From NCBI GenBank assembly GCA_027011095.1, contig JALVAQ010000126.1, forward strand, positions 1 to 33,055: a DNA stretch of 33,055 bases, read 5' to 3'. Below are positions 1-8,588 of this stretch, piece after piece (the stretch's first letter is position 1; each line of letters opens with the position of its first letter). The position numbers and the translations under genes are program-made. This DNA is from Bacteroidales bacterium (GTDB lineage: Bacteria > Bacteroidota > Bacteroidia > Bacteroidales > F082). The notes beneath the pieces are model-generated. The model was not told the DNA's origin. It ran no database searches and saw nothing but the letters and a program-made list of their open reading frames with translations.

Positions 1-2
1 TT

Positions 3-485
3 GTTTGGTTCGAAGATTTTATTCCCAGAAGAGGCAGCTCTTCATCCTGTGTGGTTGAAGGCGTGAAACCCGGCGAAGATGCCCGCCTTACCACCATGTG
101 GTCTATTGTTGGCTGGCCGCTGGCTTCGGTTGCCATTCCCATTTGGATAACCAAACACGATGACCTGCCGGAGGTTGTTACCTACAACGATTCCATAAAA
201 GACTCACCACTTTGCCACAAGGCTTTAACCTTAAAGAAACAAGTTTATTGCTACAACTGGGGTAAAAGCGCCAAACATTACATCAATGTTAATGCGCTAC
301 TCAACGCCAACGGTACCGGAATCGTTCAAAAGCTAAAACCTTTGGATGACAGTCTTATCGCGCAAGGCCACAGATTGTTAAACGAGTTGCGCCGGAAAGG
401 TTACGATTCAAAAAAAATTAAAGCCTTTTACGAGGGTGCCGACAAACAAATTCTGATAACCTACAACCAACTGTTTGGCTTGTAA
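3..485 (+). CDS. C-terminal part of a C45 / carcinine hydrolase / isopenicillin-N acyltransferase-like Ntn hydrolase (5' end outside window)
   Basis: Frame is open from base 3 (VWFEDFIPRRGSSSSCVVEGVKPGEDARLTTMWSIVGWPLASVAIPIWI...); the 'SSSCVVEGVKPGE..LTTMW..VG.PL.SVA.P.W' block resembles this family. Stop at 483-485. Confidence 0.65.
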   Translation, partial: VWFEDFIPRRGSSSSCVVEGVKPGEDARLTTMWSIVGWPLASVAIPIWITKHDDLPEVVTYNDSIKDSPLCHKALTLKKQVYCYNWGKSAKHYINVNALLNANGTGIVQKLKPLDDSLIAQGHRLLNELRRKGYDSKKIKAFYEGADKQILITYNQLFGL

Positions 486-581
486 GTTTTGTTTTTTTAA
501 CGGTTGAGGTTGTTGTTTTATTTAACTTGATATTTACTTTTGCCAAAAGAAAGATAGTAAAAAACAATTGTCGCAATGAAC

Positions 582-618
582 GTAGTCGAAGTGTGCTGAT
601 TAGTCATACTTCGACTAC
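582..618. repeat. Inverted repeat (REP-like), arms GTAGTCGAAGT / ACTTCGACTAC
   Basis: Perfect 11-nt arms at 582-592 and 608-618 with a 15-nt loop in an intergenic region. Confidence 0.7.
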
Positions 619-710
619 GCTCAGCATGACAACGAAGTACTGCTTTCAATAAAGTATTAAAAAGAACATATAAATATAAATTAACTTCAAGGAAAAAAAA
701 ATAAGCATAT

Positions 711-1835
711 ATGAAAACAAAATACTTTTTTACGGTTTTACTGGCTGTATTAATAGCAACGGTTGCTTTTGGCCAACGCCGTTCAGGAAAAAAGATTCAG
801 GTAGGTGTTTTTGATGGCAACGGAGCAAGCCCTGTTTGTGTTGTCGAAACCATGGAAGCCCTTAAAATTGACAAAGGAATTTATCCCCATAAAATATCGG
901 CTGTTGATATTATGAACGGTGCACTCGACAAATTGGATGTACTTATTTTTCCGGGTGGCAGTGCCAGTAAGGAGTACAACAACCTGGGGTTGAAAGCGGC
1001 TGAAAAGGTAAAAGCCTTTGCCGAAAAAAAACACAAAGGACTGGTTGGCATTTGCGCCGGAGGATACCTGTTTTCAACCACACCGGGTTACCCAAGTCTG
1101 GAACTGTTTCCTGCACCCGATATTCGCGACCATTACGACCGCGGCAGAGCATTAATAGGTTTTAAAATAAACAAAGCCGGCAAAAAAATATTTCCGGAGC
1201 TTAAAAAAGTGGACACTGCTTTTTACCAGTATTACGATGGCCCCATGTACGACATTCCGGAAGGTGCTCCCATAACCGTATTGGCAACATTAACCAGCGA
1301 TATTTCGCACAAAAAAGGATACCCTAAAAATGTAACACCCGGCAAACCCGCTTTTTTTACCGCCGACTACGGAGAGGGCAAAATTATTGCTTCGGTAGGC
1401 CATCCGGAAGCTACACCAGGCATGCGATGGATAGTACCAAGAATGGCTCGATACGTTGCCGGTAAACGCTTGGTGGGTTACAAAAAAAATGTGGTCAGGC
1501 CGCAAATTTATTCAAAGGAAGAGTTTTATACACCCGATGTAATTGCCTTTGAAAAAGAGAATTTTTGGAAACTCTTCTCAAAAAATGATGACGAGGTTAT
1601 TAAAGCCATCGACAATTTGCACTCCATTTATTCAAGGCCATCCATTCGCTGGTCTATTGGATTGCTACGTCACACATCGCCTAAAGTACGTCAGTATGCA
1701 GCGCAATATTTGCTGGAAACCGAATATACAGCAGCGCTACCCGATATAAGAGCAGCCTATCTGTCAGAAAAGGATGAGGCTACCAAAGCCGTACTTAAAA
1801 AAGTGCTCAACGGGTTAAACGGGCTTAGTCAATAA
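711..1835 (+). CDS. Secreted BPL_N / class I glutamine amidotransferase-like protein with C-terminal helical (HEAT-like) region
   Basis: Signal peptide MKTKYFFTVLLAVLIATVAFGQ; IQVGVFDGNGASP..., DVLIFPGGSASKEYNNLG, GLVGICAGGYL nucleophile-elbow-like motif; C-term 'SPKVRQYAAQYLLETEYTAALPDIRAAY' is repeat-like. Confidence 0.7.
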   Translation: MKTKYFFTVLLAVLIATVAFGQRRSGKKIQVGVFDGNGASPVCVVETMEALKIDKGIYPHKISAVDIMNGALDKLDVLIFPGGSASKEYNNLGLKAAEKVKAFAEKKHKGLVGICAGGYLFSTTPGYPSLELFPAPDIRDHYDRGRALIGFKINKAGKKIFPELKKVDTAFYQYYDGPMYDIPEGAPITVLATLTSDISHKKGYPKNVTPGKPAFFTADYGEGKIIASVGHPEATPGMRWIVPRMARYVAGKRLVGYKKNVVRPQIYSKEEFYTPDVIAFEKENFWKLFSKNDDEVIKAIDNLHSIYSRPSIRWSIGLLRHTSPKVRQYAAQYLLETEYTAALPDIRAAYLSEKDEATKAVLKKVLNGLNGLSQ

Positions 1836-2396
1836 TTAAAAATAATCGGGGTTTTTTGCATGTAAGTCCCTTACAAACCTGAGGGCTTTTCCCATGTGGT
1901 TTTCGATGGTTTTAACCGAAAGTTCCAAAGTGGAAGCAATCTCTTTATAGCTCATGCCATCTACCTTATGCAGTCTGAATATCAATCCTGTTTTTAATGG
2001 CATGGCGTCAATTGCAGTGCCAACAGCCTTTCTTAAATCCTGCCGAACCATTAAGGTTTCGGGTGTTACCTCCATTTTCAGATAATTTTCATGGTTTGAA
2101 ATGTCGCTAAACTCAGGCTTGTTTTTACGTAAATAGGAAATAACGGCATTGCGTACACTTCGATATAAATAGGCTTTTACATAAGTTACTTTGGTGTGTT
2201 TTTCACGGTTTTGCCAGATTCTGATAAAAACATCCGACACCAGCTCTTCGGAGTGATTAACCGATTTAAGCATTAAAAACGAAAAATTACAAAGCGGCTC
2301 ATAATAACGATCGAAAAGAACTTCCAGAGCATGGACATTCCCCTTTCGTATCTGTTCCATCAATTGTAAATCGCTAATATGTTCTTTTTCTGCCAA
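1836..2396 (-). CDS. ECF-type RNA polymerase sigma-70 factor (Bacteroidetes family)
   Basis: Region 2 'ALEVLFDRYYEPLCNFSFLMLKSVNHSEELVSDVFIRIWQNR' and region 4 'MSYKEIASTLELSVKTIENHMGKAL'. Confidence 0.93.
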   Translation of the reverse strand: MAEKEHISDLQLMEQIRKGNVHALEVLFDRYYEPLCNFSFLMLKSVNHSEELVSDVFIRIWQNREKHTKVTYVKAYLYRSVRNAVISYLRKNKPEFSDISNHENYLKMEVTPETLMVRQDLRKAVGTAIDAMPLKTGLIFRLHKVDGMSYKEIASTLELSVKTIENHMGKALRFVRDLHAKNPDYF

Positions 2397-2578
2397 AAAT
2401 CCTATCTGTTTACAGTGTTAGCAAAAATAGCTTTTTTAAGCTAATGATAAAAACCGGAAAAACGAGTTTGAAAACCGATTGTCCGAATTGTTGGAAATTG
2501 ATTATTCAAACAAACACCAAAAGCTTAGGGCATTCATAAAAAAGCTGATTAAAAAACCACAAGTCTCTCCTAACGTTC

Positions 2579-2755
2579 CTGTACTATTTAGAAGTACCCT
2601 CTGACAACAACGGGTCTGAAAGAGCCATAAAAAATGCAAAAGTGAAAATGAAAATCTCCAATCAGTTCAAGTCAATAGATTTCGCCAATCAGTATGCTGT
2701 TCTCTGGTCTGTCATAGACACAAGCCTTAAAAAAACTCACAAAAAAATTCGTTAA
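2579..2755 (+). pseudogene. C-terminal remnant of IS66-family transposase
   Basis: Frame translates LYYLEVPSDNNGSERAIKNAKVKMKISNQFKSIDFANQYAVLWSVIDTSLKKTHKKIR*; the DNNGSERAI(R/K)N..VK.K.S.QFKS block is typical of IS66 transposase C-termini. No intact upstream ORF. Confidence 0.8.
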
Positions 2756-2759
2756 ATCC

Positions 2760-2793
2760 GTGTAATTCGTTGGTCTTTGTCAACGAATTACAC
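2760..2793. repeat. Inverted repeat, 13-nt perfect arms GTGTAATTCGTTG / CAACGAATTACAC
   Basis: Arms at 2760-2772 and 2781-2793, 8-nt loop, immediately after the transposase remnant stop. Confidence 0.8.
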
Positions 2794-2919
2794 AAATTAC
2801 ACGAAATCTATCATGCCTGCCTTAATAGATTTCATATTATTGCAATGGAATATCAAATAGTATAAAAGCATTAATAAGTTGCTGGTTTGATTTGCATAAT
2901 ATTATTCCAACAGCTCCTT

Positions 2920-2946
2920 CTCCGATAGTTATCGTAGCTATCGGAG
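2920..2946. repeat. Inverted repeat CTCCGATAG / CTATCGGAG
   Basis: Perfect 9-nt arms with 9-nt loop. Confidence 0.7.
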
Positions 2947-2999
2947 GAATAAAGAGTTAACTATAAACAACTTCAATAAAAGTACCCATTCCATTTATA

Positions 3000-3184
3000 A
3001 AACCACTGAGTGGTTTAATATGAATAACCATCGGTGAAACCGGTGGTTAAAACGATACAAACATTAAAGAACCCTGGAAGGGTTCAATAACATTTGTTTA
3101 ATCCCTTCAGAATTATAATTTATTTAACTACCTATTTCCCGGCACTTCTTACAGGGAAATCCATATTAAATCCTTTCAGGATTT
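3000..3184. repeat. Cluster of short hairpins with different stem sequences
   Basis: AAACCACT-G-AGTGGTTT (3000-3016); AACCATCGGT-GAA-ACCGGTGGTT (3026-3048, one T:G wobble); GAACCCT-GGA-AGGGTTC (3069-3085); ATTTCCC-n13-GGGAAAT (3134-3160); AAATCCT-TTC-AGGATTT (3168-3184). Confidence 0.75.
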
Positions 3185-3263
3185 TGCCCTTAGATATTAC
3201 AAACAATTTGATATACCTTACAAGCAAAAAAGCGACACGTACCTCATAAAACAAGTTAATTCG

Positions 3264-3725
3264 CTAATGGTTTTTCATTAAAAAATTCTTTTCTCCGATT
3301 ATAATGTCAATAATCAGCGTAGTATCGGAGGTTACTAAAAATGAAATTTTTTTATAGGCCGGCGGACCGAATGTGCCGGTTTTGTTGTTTGAAAACCCAA
3401 ACGGTTCAACAGGAATTTTCATGCTGCCTCTATAATCCAACGAATCGTTGCCATTCAAATCCTGAAACAATGCAATGGCATAATAATTATTAACAGGCAA
3501 CTTAAAAGATACGGTAGCCCGATTGTCCGAAATATTTTTAACAGCGGTTTTAAAAGGAACACTGTTATTATAGTTTTCTTTACCATTGAAAACAGCAACA
3601 TGCGCTTTTCCAACGGATTGCGCTATACTGTCAATTACTACATTTACAGTTGCTTCCGTTTGTGCAAACGCAGAAGGTGTCGATAGCAGCATCAAAAAAA
3701 CAGCCGTAAAAAAAACTCTGTTCAT
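3264..3725 (-). CDS. Secreted DUF2141 family protein
   Basis: From MNRVFFTAVFLMLLSTPSAFAQ (signal peptide); 'VGKAHVAVFNGKENY..', 'YAIALFQDLNGNDSLD', 'PVEPFGFSNN' typical of DUF2141. The ORF-track start at 3758 overlaps the upstream NUDIX gene; the internal Met at 3725 is more plausible. Confidence 0.8.
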   Translation of the reverse strand: MNRVFFTAVFLMLLSTPSAFAQTEATVNVVIDSIAQSVGKAHVAVFNGKENYNNSVPFKTAVKNISDNRATVSFKLPVNNYYAIALFQDLNGNDSLDYRGSMKIPVEPFGFSNNKTGTFGPPAYKKISFLVTSDTTLIIDIIIGEKNFLMKNH

Positions 3726-3729
3726 TTTT

Positions 3730-4377
3730 TTATTTTTTTGCCAGTTCCAGCAACTCATTAATCATCATGGCCGTGGCACCCCAAAGTATTTCGCCGTCAA
3801 CAATAAAACAGGGTACCTCCAATGCCGTAACATATTTTGTAGTTACTTTTCTTATTTGCTTTGCATCGGGTTTCATCAACTCCCATAGGGCAACGGTTAT
3901 TACTTTTTTCACCTCCTCATTGGGTTTAAAAGCCGGTTTTTCATCAACATATCCCACAAAGGGAATAACATTAAAATTGGAGGGCGAAATATAAACCGGG
4001 GTAAGTTTCCCCAAAATATGAACCCGACTGATGTCGATACCCAACTCTTCCCGGGTTTCGCGCAATGCGGTGGCTGCATCACTTTTGTCGTATGGTTCTG
4101 CCTGTCCTCCCGGAAATGAAATTTGGCCGCTGTGAACCGAATGATTAGTGGCTCGTTTCATAAGCACCAACATGGTTTCACCCTTTTCGGGATACAGCAG
4201 CGCCAAAACAGCACTGTTTTTCGGCGGAATATCGTTGTTATTATATACCAACTGTTCAACGCGTGTTACCGGTGCCATTTGATATTGAATATTAAACCCC
4301 GGCAAAGGTTTGCGCAGGTTTTCAGCGAGGCTTTTAATAAAATCGGAAAATATTAAACCCATTAAATTGTGTGTCAA
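3730..4377 (-). CDS. NUDIX hydrolase, CoA pyrophosphatase (NudL)-like
   Basis: Nudix box GQAEPYDKSDAATALRETREELGI preceded by ISFPGG. Confidence 0.88.
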   Translation of the reverse strand: MTHNLMGLIFSDFIKSLAENLRKPLPGFNIQYQMAPVTRVEQLVYNNNDIPPKNSAVLALLYPEKGETMLVLMKRATNHSVHSGQISFPGGQAEPYDKSDAATALRETREELGIDISRVHILGKLTPVYISPSNFNVIPFVGYVDEKPAFKPNEEVKKVITVALWELMKPDAKQIRKVTTKYVTALEVPCFIVDGEILWGATAMMINELLELAKK

Positions 4378-4454
4378 TATAAAAATGTTTTCAAAAGTAA
4401 GTATATTACCAAAAAGAAATGTAACTTTGGATTCGATTTTAAAAAAATTATACC

Positions 4455-4730
4455 GTGTCAGTTCAAGAGAAAAAATTTCCGGATATTAAAGAAATTACAC
4501 AAGATGAGGATGTTAAAAAGCTTATTTTGTGGAATGATGATGTAAATTCGTTTGACTTTGTTATCGAAAGCCTTGTTGAAGTTTGCGGACACGACTATAT
4601 GCAGGCCGAAACCTGTGCCCTTATCGCTCATTTTAAAGGCAAATGCCCTGTAAAAAGCGGCTCGTTTGATGAACTTAAACCCATCTACACCGAAATGACC
4701 AATCGTAAATTAACTGTGGAGATTAACTGA
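4455..4730 (+). CDS. clpS: ATP-dependent Clp protease adaptor ClpS (GTG start)
   Basis: KLILWNDDVNSFDFVIESLVEVCGHDYMQAETCALIAHFKGKCPVKSGSFDELKPIYTEM matches the ClpS core. Confidence 0.9.
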   Translation: MSVQEKKFPDIKEITQDEDVKKLILWNDDVNSFDFVIESLVEVCGHDYMQAETCALIAHFKGKCPVKSGSFDELKPIYTEMTNRKLTVEIN

Positions 4731-4731
4731 T

Positions 4732-5199
4732 ATGTTGTGGCTTGTAATTGTATTAATTGTTGTGGGTATTGCATTGCTGCTGCTCGAAGTGTTGGTAATT
4801 CCCGGTACCGGGTTTGCGGGCATAGCGGGGTTTGGTGCCATTGTAGCCGGAGTTTGGGTTGCTTATGCTCATCTTGGAACCTCGTCGGGTAACATTGTGC
4901 TATTGGTTACCATTGCCGTTAACGTAATCGCTATCTGGCTGGGCGTCAGATCGAAAACATGGAAAAAAGCAGCGCTTGTTTCAACCATCGATGGCAAGGT
5001 AAACACCATGGAGCGAGCAGGCTTAAAAGTGGGCGATGTGGGAAAAACCATTTCAAGATGCGCTCCCATGGGCAAGGCTGAATTCAACGGTAATTTTGTG
5101 GAAGTTGATGCCCGTACCGACTTTATCGACCCCAACACCGACATTGAAATTATTAAAATTGATAACAATAAAATTTATATTAAATCTTTAAAACAATAA
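4732..5199 (+). CDS. NfeD-family membrane protein (short NfeD)
   Basis: IVLIVVGIALLLLEVLVIPGTGFAGIAGFGAIVAG... TM segments plus C-terminal OB-like domain; adjacent to floA. Confidence 0.88.
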   Translation: MLWLVIVLIVVGIALLLLEVLVIPGTGFAGIAGFGAIVAGVWVAYAHLGTSSGNIVLLVTIAVNVIAIWLGVRSKTWKKAALVSTIDGKVNTMERAGLKVGDVGKTISRCAPMGKAEFNGNFVEVDARTDFIDPNTDIEIIKIDNNKIYIKSLKQ

Positions 5200-5202
5200 A
5201 TT

Positions 5203-6195
5203 ATGGATACAAATGCCTATTTAATAATTGCCATGGGTATAGGAGCACTTTTTCTTATCTGGGTGCTTTTTTACTTCATCCCTGTAGGGCTGTGGTTTAA
5301 TGCATTGGTAAACGATGTGCGAATTTCGCTGGTACAGCTGATTATTATGCGATGGCGTAAAGTTCCGCCAAGCCTTATTGTAAACAGCATGATTACGGCA
5401 GCCAAGGCGGGTATTAACCTCGACCGTGGAAACCTCGAAGCGCATTACCTTGCAGGAGGCCATGTGCAACAGGTGGTTAATGCATTAATTTCATCCGATA
5501 AAGCCAATATGTCGCTGGATTTTAAAACTGCCACCGCCATCGACCTTGCCGGTCGTGATGTGTTGGAGGCCGTTCAAATGTCGGTTAACCCAAAGGTGAT
5601 TGACACCAAAAAAGTGGCCGCTGTGGCCAAAGATGGTATCCAGCTTATTGCTATGGCACGGGTTACCGTACGAGCCAACATAAAACAGTTGGTTGGAGGT
5701 GCCGGAGAAGAAACCGTTCTGGCGCGTGTTGGTGAAGGTATTGTATCTTCCATCGGATCGGCAAAATCGCACAAAGCGGTACTTGAAAATCCCGACAGTA
5801 TTTCAAAAGTGGTATTGGAAAAAGGCCTCGACTCGGGAACCGCCTTCGAGATACTTTCCATTGACATTGCTGACATTGATATTGGTAAAAACATTGGTGC
5901 TGTGCTGCAAATGGATCAGGCCAACGCCGATAAAAACATTGCACAGGCAAAGGCCGAAGAGCGCAGGGCAATGGCTGTTGCCCATGAGCAGGAGATGAAA
6001 GCCAAAGCCCAGGAAGCCCGCGCCAACGTTATTCAGGCCGAAGCTCAAATTCCCATGGCCATCGCCGAAGCATTTAGAAGTGGTAACCTCGGCATTATGG
6101 ATTATCAAAAATACCGAAACATACAGGCAGATACGCGCATGCGCGATTCCATAGCCAAAGACCCTAATATTGAAGGAAGCAGAGAGAACAAATAA
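5203..6195 (+). CDS. floA: Flotillin-like protein FloA
   Basis: [49 protein letters not shown]..., [43 protein letters not shown]. Confidence 0.93.
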   Translation: MDTNAYLIIAMGIGALFLIWVLFYFIPVGLWFNALVNDVRISLVQLIIMRWRKVPPSLIVNSMITAAKAGINLDRGNLEAHYLAGGHVQQVVNALISSDKANMSLDFKTATAIDLAGRDVLEAVQMSVNPKVIDTKKVAAVAKDGIQLIAMARVTVRANIKQLVGGAGEETVLARVGEGIVSSIGSAKSHKAVLENPDSISKVVLEKGLDSGTAFEILSIDIADIDIGKNIGAVLQMDQANADKNIAQAKAEERRAMAVAHEQEMKAKAQEARANVIQAEAQIPMAIAEAFRSGNLGIMDYQKYRNIQADTRMRDSIAKDPNIEGSRENK

Positions 6196-6217
6196 ACCTT
6201 GCCTTTAATATAAAATG

Positions 6218-6259
6218 AAAAAAAAGCAGTGCTCCCAAATATGAGACACTGCTTTTTTG
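6218..6259 (+). terminator. Rho-independent terminator after floA
   Basis: aaaaagcagtg ... cactgctttttt stem followed by a T-tract, 20-60 nt after the stop. Confidence 0.8.
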
Positions 6260-6331
6260 CGTTATGGTAAGATAATAATGGCGAACCATTGTTGGTTTAC
6301 AATAATTCGTTATTTTTATAAACGATTTTAG

Positions 6332-8530
6332 ATGAGAGGTGAAACGTACATGAAAAAACCGGATAAAGTATCGATACAGTCGCTGAATAGTTTATTGCAT
6401 AACGAAACGAAGCCTTTCAACGACAAAGAAAAGCACTTGATTTCAAAAGCTTTTAACCGCGTTTGGGAATCACATCACCTTAACCCATCTGACGAAAAAT
6501 TTAAACACTACCTCGAAATTGCCCACATTGTAATTAAAGAAATAGGGCTGGGTGCCAATTCGGCCATGGCAGCATTAATGCATGGTATTTCATCCAATGA
6601 ATATTCATACGAAAAAATGGAAAGCGCCTTTGGCCACGAAGTCAGAGTAATTGTTGAAGGCTTTAATAAAATATCAGAATTACAAACACAGCGCGTTTCA
6701 TTCCAGTCGGAAACATTCAGGAGCATGTTTCTATCCATTGTTGACGACATCAGGGTTATTTTAGTTAAAATGGCGCACCGTTTGTACGACCTGCGAAACC
6801 CCGACGAATCATCTCCCGAACGGTTTACAAAAGTTATTAACGAAACAAAATATATTTATATTCCCATTGCACACAGGCTGGGGCTTTATAACGTAAAAAC
6901 CGAGATGGAAGAGCATGTAATGCTCTACGAAAGTCCTGATATTTACAACGATATAAAAAACAAACTTAAAGAGACCAAAACCAAGCGCGAGGTTTATATT
7001 CAGGACTTTTTAAAACCCGTCGAGCGCGAATTAATCAGGGCGGGCATCAACTATGAGCTTAAGTATCGAACCAAGTCGATACCCTCAATCCGGGCAAAGA
7101 TTAACCGTCAGAATGTTGGTCTGGAGGAAATCTTCGATCTGTTTGCCATCCGGATTATTGTGGATGCAAAACCAAAAAAAGAGCAGGAGATGTGCTGGCG
7201 AACCTACTCCATAGTTACCGATATTTACGAGCCAAACCCCAAAAGGCTTCGCGACTGGATTTCGCAACCCAAAGAGAGCGGGTACGAATCGTTACACACA
7301 ACGGTTAAAGGCCATAGCGGTAGATGGGTAGAGGTTCAAATACGGACAAAACGTATGGATGATGAGGCAGAGCGAGGGCAGGCAGCACACTGGATTTACA
7401 AAGAAAACCACAAAGCCAAAGATGCTGACAACTGGCTTACACAGGTGCGTGGCGCACTGGAAAAAAGTAAAACTTCCGATAAAGCGGTTTATAAAGTTGG
7501 TAACAAAAAAACCGACAAAGTGTTTGTATTTACTCCCAAAGGAGACCTCAAGCAATTTGTTGCCGGAGCTACGGTGCTCGATTTTGCCTACGATATTCAT
7601 TCCGATGTGGGAGCGCACTGCAATGGTGCCAAAGTAAACAATGTTGCCGTACCCATTCGCTATGTGCTTAAAAACGGCGACAAAATCAGCATCATAACCT
7701 CCAACAGGCAAAAACCTAAAATCGACTGGTTAGCCTATGTGATAACCGACCGGGCACGAAACCGCATCAAACGTCAACTTAAAGAAGAAAAATATCAGGA
7801 GGCAGAAGCGGGAAAATCGTTGCTGTTGCGAAAATTTAAAAACTGGAAAGTTAAAAGTACCGATGACCTTATCAACCTTTTGGTAAAACATTTTAAGCTC
7901 GATACTGCCGTTGACCTCTATTATCTGGTGGCAACCAACAAACTGGATGTTGCCATCATTAAAAAAGTAATTTTCGAAAAAACAGACGAAGAGGATAAAA
8001 AGGCCGGCACAGCCAGGGAGAGAGAACCATCGGTAGAAACAGGCAGCACCGCTACAAAACGCGACAGAGAAGATGAAAAAGAGGTACTTTGGGTGGGCGA
8101 CAACCTTAAAAATGTAAACTACCATTTTTCAAAATGCTGCAACCCGATATTGGGCGATCGCGTTTTCGGTTTTGTTACAACTCAGGGTAAAATATCAATC
8201 CATCGTTACGATTGCCCCAACGCCAAACGATTGTTAGAAAGGTATCCCTACCGTGTGCTGCCCATAAAATGGCTCGATACCAACGAAGATATTTATAAAA
8301 ATGCCGTTATCCGTATTCAGGGTAAAGATGTGCTGGGGCTGGTGGGCGAAATAACCTCCACTATTTCCAACGACCTGAACATAAACATGCGTTCCATCAA
8401 TTTTGAAACAAAAGGAAAACAATTTGACGGCCGCGTTACGGTAATGATTAAATCGGTTGATTATTTAAACAGCCTGATTCACCGCCTCGGAAAAATAAAG
8501 GGCGTACTAAAAGTTACCCGCGTAAAATAA
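6332..8530 (+). CDS. Long RelA/SpoT homolog (HD - synthetase - TGS - ACT); hydrolase site appears degenerate
   Basis: Synthetase motifs EIFDLFAIRIIVD, ESGYESLHTTVKG, WVEVQIRT, GQAAHWIYK; TGS 'DKVFVFTPKGDLKQFVAGATVLDFAYDIHSDVGAHCNGAKVN'; C-terminal ACT. HD motif reads LMHGISSNE instead of LHDVVEDT. Confidence 0.93.
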   Translation: MRGETYMKKPDKVSIQSLNSLLHNETKPFNDKEKHLISKAFNRVWESHHLNPSDEKFKHYLEIAHIVIKEIGLGANSAMAALMHGISSNEYSYEKMESAFGHEVRVIVEGFNKISELQTQRVSFQSETFRSMFLSIVDDIRVILVKMAHRLYDLRNPDESSPERFTKVINETKYIYIPIAHRLGLYNVKTEMEEHVMLYESPDIYNDIKNKLKETKTKREVYIQDFLKPVERELIRAGINYELKYRTKSIPSIRAKINRQNVGLEEIFDLFAIRIIVDAKPKKEQEMCWRTYSIVTDIYEPNPKRLRDWISQPKESGYESLHTTVKGHSGRWVEVQIRTKRMDDEAERGQAAHWIYKENHKAKDADNWLTQVRGALEKSKTSDKAVYKVGNKKTDKVFVFTPKGDLKQFVAGATVLDFAYDIHSDVGAHCNGAKVNNVAVPIRYVLKNGDKISIITSNRQKPKIDWLAYVITDRARNRIKRQLKEEKYQEAEAGKSLLLRKFKNWKVKSTDDLINLLVKHFKLDTAVDLYYLVATNKLDVAIIKKVIFEKTDEEDKKAGTAREREPSVETGSTATKRDREDEKEVLWVGDNLKNVNYHFSKCCNPILGDRVFGFVTTQGKISIHRYDCPNAKRLLERYPYRVLPIKWLDTNEDIYKNAVIRIQGKDVLGLVGEITSTISNDLNINMRSINFETKGKQFDGRVTVMIKSVDYLNSLIHRLGKIKGVLKVTRVK

Positions 8531-8588
8531 TTATACATACAACCATTCAACAATTATGATGTCATACCTTTAACCACATAACCCTTTT

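Noticed and set aside
3000-3184. Possible CRISPR or attC-like array
   Set aside because: Stems differ in sequence, spacing is irregular, and there is no integrase or cas gene; kept only as a hairpin cluster.
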